Shown here in pieces: positions 62,901-64,000 of a DNA stretch of 64,000 nt. Location: positions 83,841-147,840 of the forward strand of contig NZ_JAUAMC010000010.1 in the NCBI RefSeq assembly GCF_031010195.1, given 5' to 3'. Positions within the stretch are counted from its first letter, which is position 1; each line of letters starts with the position of its first letter. A program made the translations under genes and the position numbers. The notes under the pieces are model-generated. The model was not told where the DNA came from, did no database searches, and saw only the letters and a program-made list of their open reading frames with translations. This DNA comes from Halomonas sp. SpR8 (GTDB taxonomy: Bacteria; Pseudomonadota; Gammaproteobacteria; Pseudomonadales; Halomonadaceae).

Positions 62901-64000
62901 GGAACCGACATCATCCGCGAGAAAGTGATGACGCCTACCCAGGATAAGGATGAACTTTACGGAACTAACGCTGGCGAGACCCTGGTTGGCCTTGGTGGCG
63001 ACGATTTGATTCGAGGAAGTGGTGGTAACGATGTGCTGCTGGGTGGTGAAGGTAATGACATTCTCTATGGTGATGACGGCGAAGACCGTATTGACGGCGG
63101 CTCAGGCAACGACACGCTCTACGGTGGCAAGGGACAAGATACTTTTATTCATGGAAAAGGGGGGGGGCACGATCTAATCGCTAGCCGTGATCAAGTAGCT
63201 CATCGACTGGATATTGTGGAGTTGGGCATTTCTAATTCAACCGATGCTTTATTTACGCGGGATGAAAACCAAGTCTCGATAATATCACGTGAGACCGTTG
63301 GAGATCGTCTAGATATCGATCATTTTCTCGAAGAGGACCGTTCGGGTAGCACAGTGAAGACTCTGCGTTTTGCCGACGGCACTGAGTGGACGGTAGAGGA
63401 TGTTCGGGATCGACTGACGACGCCGACAGAGGGTGATGACTACCTCTATGGTGACAATGGTGATGATTTAATAAGCGGTGGTGACGGCAACGACGTGCTC
63501 GATGGCGGCAGTGGCACCAACCGACTGGAAGGGGGCGCAGGCGACGATACGTTACGAGTTTCAGCAAGCTCCCGTGACAGCATCTTCAACGGCGGCGTCG
63601 GCGATGATCGTTTGGAGTTGGGCCGTTACGGCAACGTCATTGAGTTTGACCTAGGCGATGGCCACGACACCGTCGTTCAGCCTAGTTATGTTCATACGTC
63701 TAGTCGCTATGGTGACACGCTGAAGTTAGGCGCGGGGATCACGGCCGATGATCTGTGGTTAAGCCGTGATGGAAGTAACCTGACCCTACACGTCAGTGAC
63801 GATGACGCATTGACCTTTGCCGAAGTGCTGAACAGCAATGGTTCGCTGAACAGCGCTAGGACGGTGACGCACATACGATTCGACGACGGGACCGAGTTGA
63901 GCGGGAGTGGTCTGGGTGCGATGGGGCTGGTTCTTAGGGGAACCGAAAGTGACAATATCCTAGAAGGGTGGTCTGGCACCAACCGACTGGAAGGGGGCGC
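59991..64000 (+). CDS. large RTX-type secreted protein (3' end outside window)
   Basis: The frame is open from ATG 59991 to the window end (over 1336 residues). A glycine/alanine-rich hydrophobic region (about 182-224) follows an acidic N-terminus; then come five Ca-loop-like segments (DLDGDGLE, DHDGNGLA, DLNDNGQID, DSNGDGQVD and DASGDGKAQ, about 298-405) around ELFGD, as in FrpC-type RTX proteins. From about 687 RTX nonapeptides (GGxGxDxLx) occur in blocks near 687-720, 822-883, 982-1050 and 1145-1190, alternating with HCBP-related units (RFADGTEW-like). Type I secretion is expected. It could be a pore-forming bacteriocin, an adhesin or an exoenzyme; no catalytic domain is visible. Confidence 0.88.
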   Translation, partial: MAVNNEETVAAQEEAVLEGSAQHSNGVNDDAMVELIRLSQSPYISSLLSEDEATLEGKDLSEDEAFQDLLSRMNDASLDSDIQAVSVGVTGGAVGYQQKVYENASSALKRGIEQGNFDLFENSNTGPLDRGVVEGIAEKADDFAKLANNLKHIGIAVTAGVAGYNIANAPEGENLAQAEKEVVAISASVITGVITTAAFGVVFPATFAAIIGAVAATGVSVALTDEDENGDALIDTVVDDINSALEPLSQALDDVFGKLSDFINNDLANWDPFGLSPDADDLPSFDQAERKASPIVIDLDGDGLETLSREDGIHFDHDGNGLAEKSGWVAADDGMLVRDLNDNGQIDSGRELFGDQTLLKNGNRATNGFEALAELDSNGDGQVDAEEVDQQGVLIWRDASGDGKAQEDELLSFAEAGLASVAIDYRNVIEVDGQGNDILQRGEAQTESGETREAADIWFAIDPQDTQLVERLTLSDTVVALPDIAAFGKVFDLHQAMMRDPILESLVQQFVDADSDVTRQALLEPLIYQWTGAADTDPNSRDEYGHVYIDARKVVALEALVGRGYDSGQGGNFVQGLQAANILEAQFARFESYVHGQLLMRSDFRDVFNTLTLTIEFDGSSLRPALDTTVFASSLRGLVDAGRGDEVVNIIKVIQDADSYSTPLKEVTEALRLDAALVPWLERTAMTGTAKDDIVKGTRNDDWIDGREGNDRLEGGVGNDTYHYDLGDGSDIINDTGGLDTLAFGVGITQDDLTVTRDATNLFITLPDGAGGSATLRLERVFDTENNLRSTAIERFTFADGNDVGVEQLIEQIDQKATEEDDRLYGFDGDDHFDGLEGNDRIVGGAGNDVLIGGEGNDTLRGGAGNDRLFGGNGDDALEGGSGADTYYFAAGWGVDRINNYARGGDSAKDVIRFADDIIPGDIVVRRSGNDLLLTREGSADRIQVANYFNGADVGIHAVDVIRFGDGTEWGTDIIREKVMTPTQDKDELYGTNAGETLVGLGGDDLIRGSGGNDVLLGGEGNDILYGDDGEDRIDGGSGNDTLYGGKGQDTFIHGKGGGHDLIASRDQVAHRLDIVELGISNSTDALFTRDENQVSIISRETVGDRLDIDHFLEEDRSGSTVKTLRFADGTEWTVEDVRDRLTTPTEGDDYLYGDNGDDLISGGDGNDVLDGGSGTNRLEGGAGDDTLRVSASSRDSIFNGGVGDDRLELGRYGNVIEFDLGDGHDTVVQPSYVHTSSRYGDTLKLGAGITADDLWLSRDGSNLTLHVSDDDALTFAEVLNSNGSLNSARTVTHIRFDDGTELSGSGLGAMGLVLRGTESDNILEGWSGTNRLEGG
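63512..63538 (+). repeat. 27-bp direct repeat in the RTX gene (first copy)
   Basis: The bases encoding GTNRLEGGA, beginning TGGCACCAACCGACTGG, recur exactly at 63974-64000, where the window ends, so the identity may continue. Exact DNA identity between RTX units suggests recent duplication or gene conversion. Confidence 0.8.
63974..64000 (+). repeat. 27-bp direct repeat in the RTX gene (second copy, cut by window end)
   Basis: Identical to 63512-63538 and in the same reading frame. Its true length cannot be seen. Confidence 0.8.

Overview
The window reads as a stretch of a gammaproteobacterial chromosome, most likely from Halomonadaceae (a Halomonas/Vreelandella-type organism). That placement rests on protein character (acidic, moderately GC-rich housekeeping genes) and on gene order. 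The series gmk-rpoZ-spoT-ridA, oxyR-recG, HU/rubredoxin reductase, ubiC-ubiA-phoB-phoR, phoU-pstBAC-pstS and uvrD resembles the order known from Pseudomonas. Species cannot be fixed from sequence alone. Region 1 (1-15.1 kb) is a defence island. It holds the 3' part of an IetS-like subtilisin protease, a wrecked hipA fragment, a small ORF coupled to an XRE-ImmA/IrrE regulator-protease, and a minus-strand operon. The operon order is hsdR, AAA15 ATPase, TOPRIM protein, hsdM, hsdS, SF1 helicase: a type I restriction-modification system with an RloA/RloB-like pair nested inside it and a helicase at its tail. A 31-bp inverted repeat lies between this island and the next chromosomal gene. Region 2 (15.4-44.9 kb) is mostly housekeeping and metabolic: exported histidine phosphatase, alcohol dehydrogenase, pirin, AlkA-type glycosylase, a hipA-hipB toxin-antitoxin pair in toxin-first order, an MFS exporter, a glycine-rich lipoprotein, an extensin-like protein, the gmk-rpoZ-spoT-ridA block, oxyR-recG, a YccS-type membrane protein, a DUF3100/M20 amidohydrolase operon, a dehydrogenase/ALDH/LysR group, SCP2-like/HU, rubredoxin reductase, ubiC-ubiA and phoBR. 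phoB has a clear Pho box followed by an unusual 15-bp tandem repeat. Region 3 (44.9-47.3 kb) is the most novel-looking part. Three paralogous small secreted acidic proteins sit in AT-rich DNA between phoR and the phosphate-uptake genes. Two of them are each followed by a related intergenic element that folds into the same two-stem structure, with base changes that preserve pairing, and then a terminator-like hairpin. The same two genes share an identical 15-nt leader sequence. No known family is recognised for the proteins or the RNA. Region 4 (47.3-58.4 kb) holds cysZ, phoU-pstB-pstA-pstC (Pho box before pstC), a PstS-type binding protein, a YciA-like thioesterase, a Tat-exported TRAP binding protein, uvrD and hexR. 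Region 5 (58.4-64 kb) is an 0.8-kb gap containing a perfect palindrome that matches the GacA/UvrY box (TGTAAG-N6-CTTACA), then an unrecognised membrane protein and, 23 bp downstream, a very large RTX protein that runs off the window. The last two may form a secreted toxin and immunity pair; that is inference.
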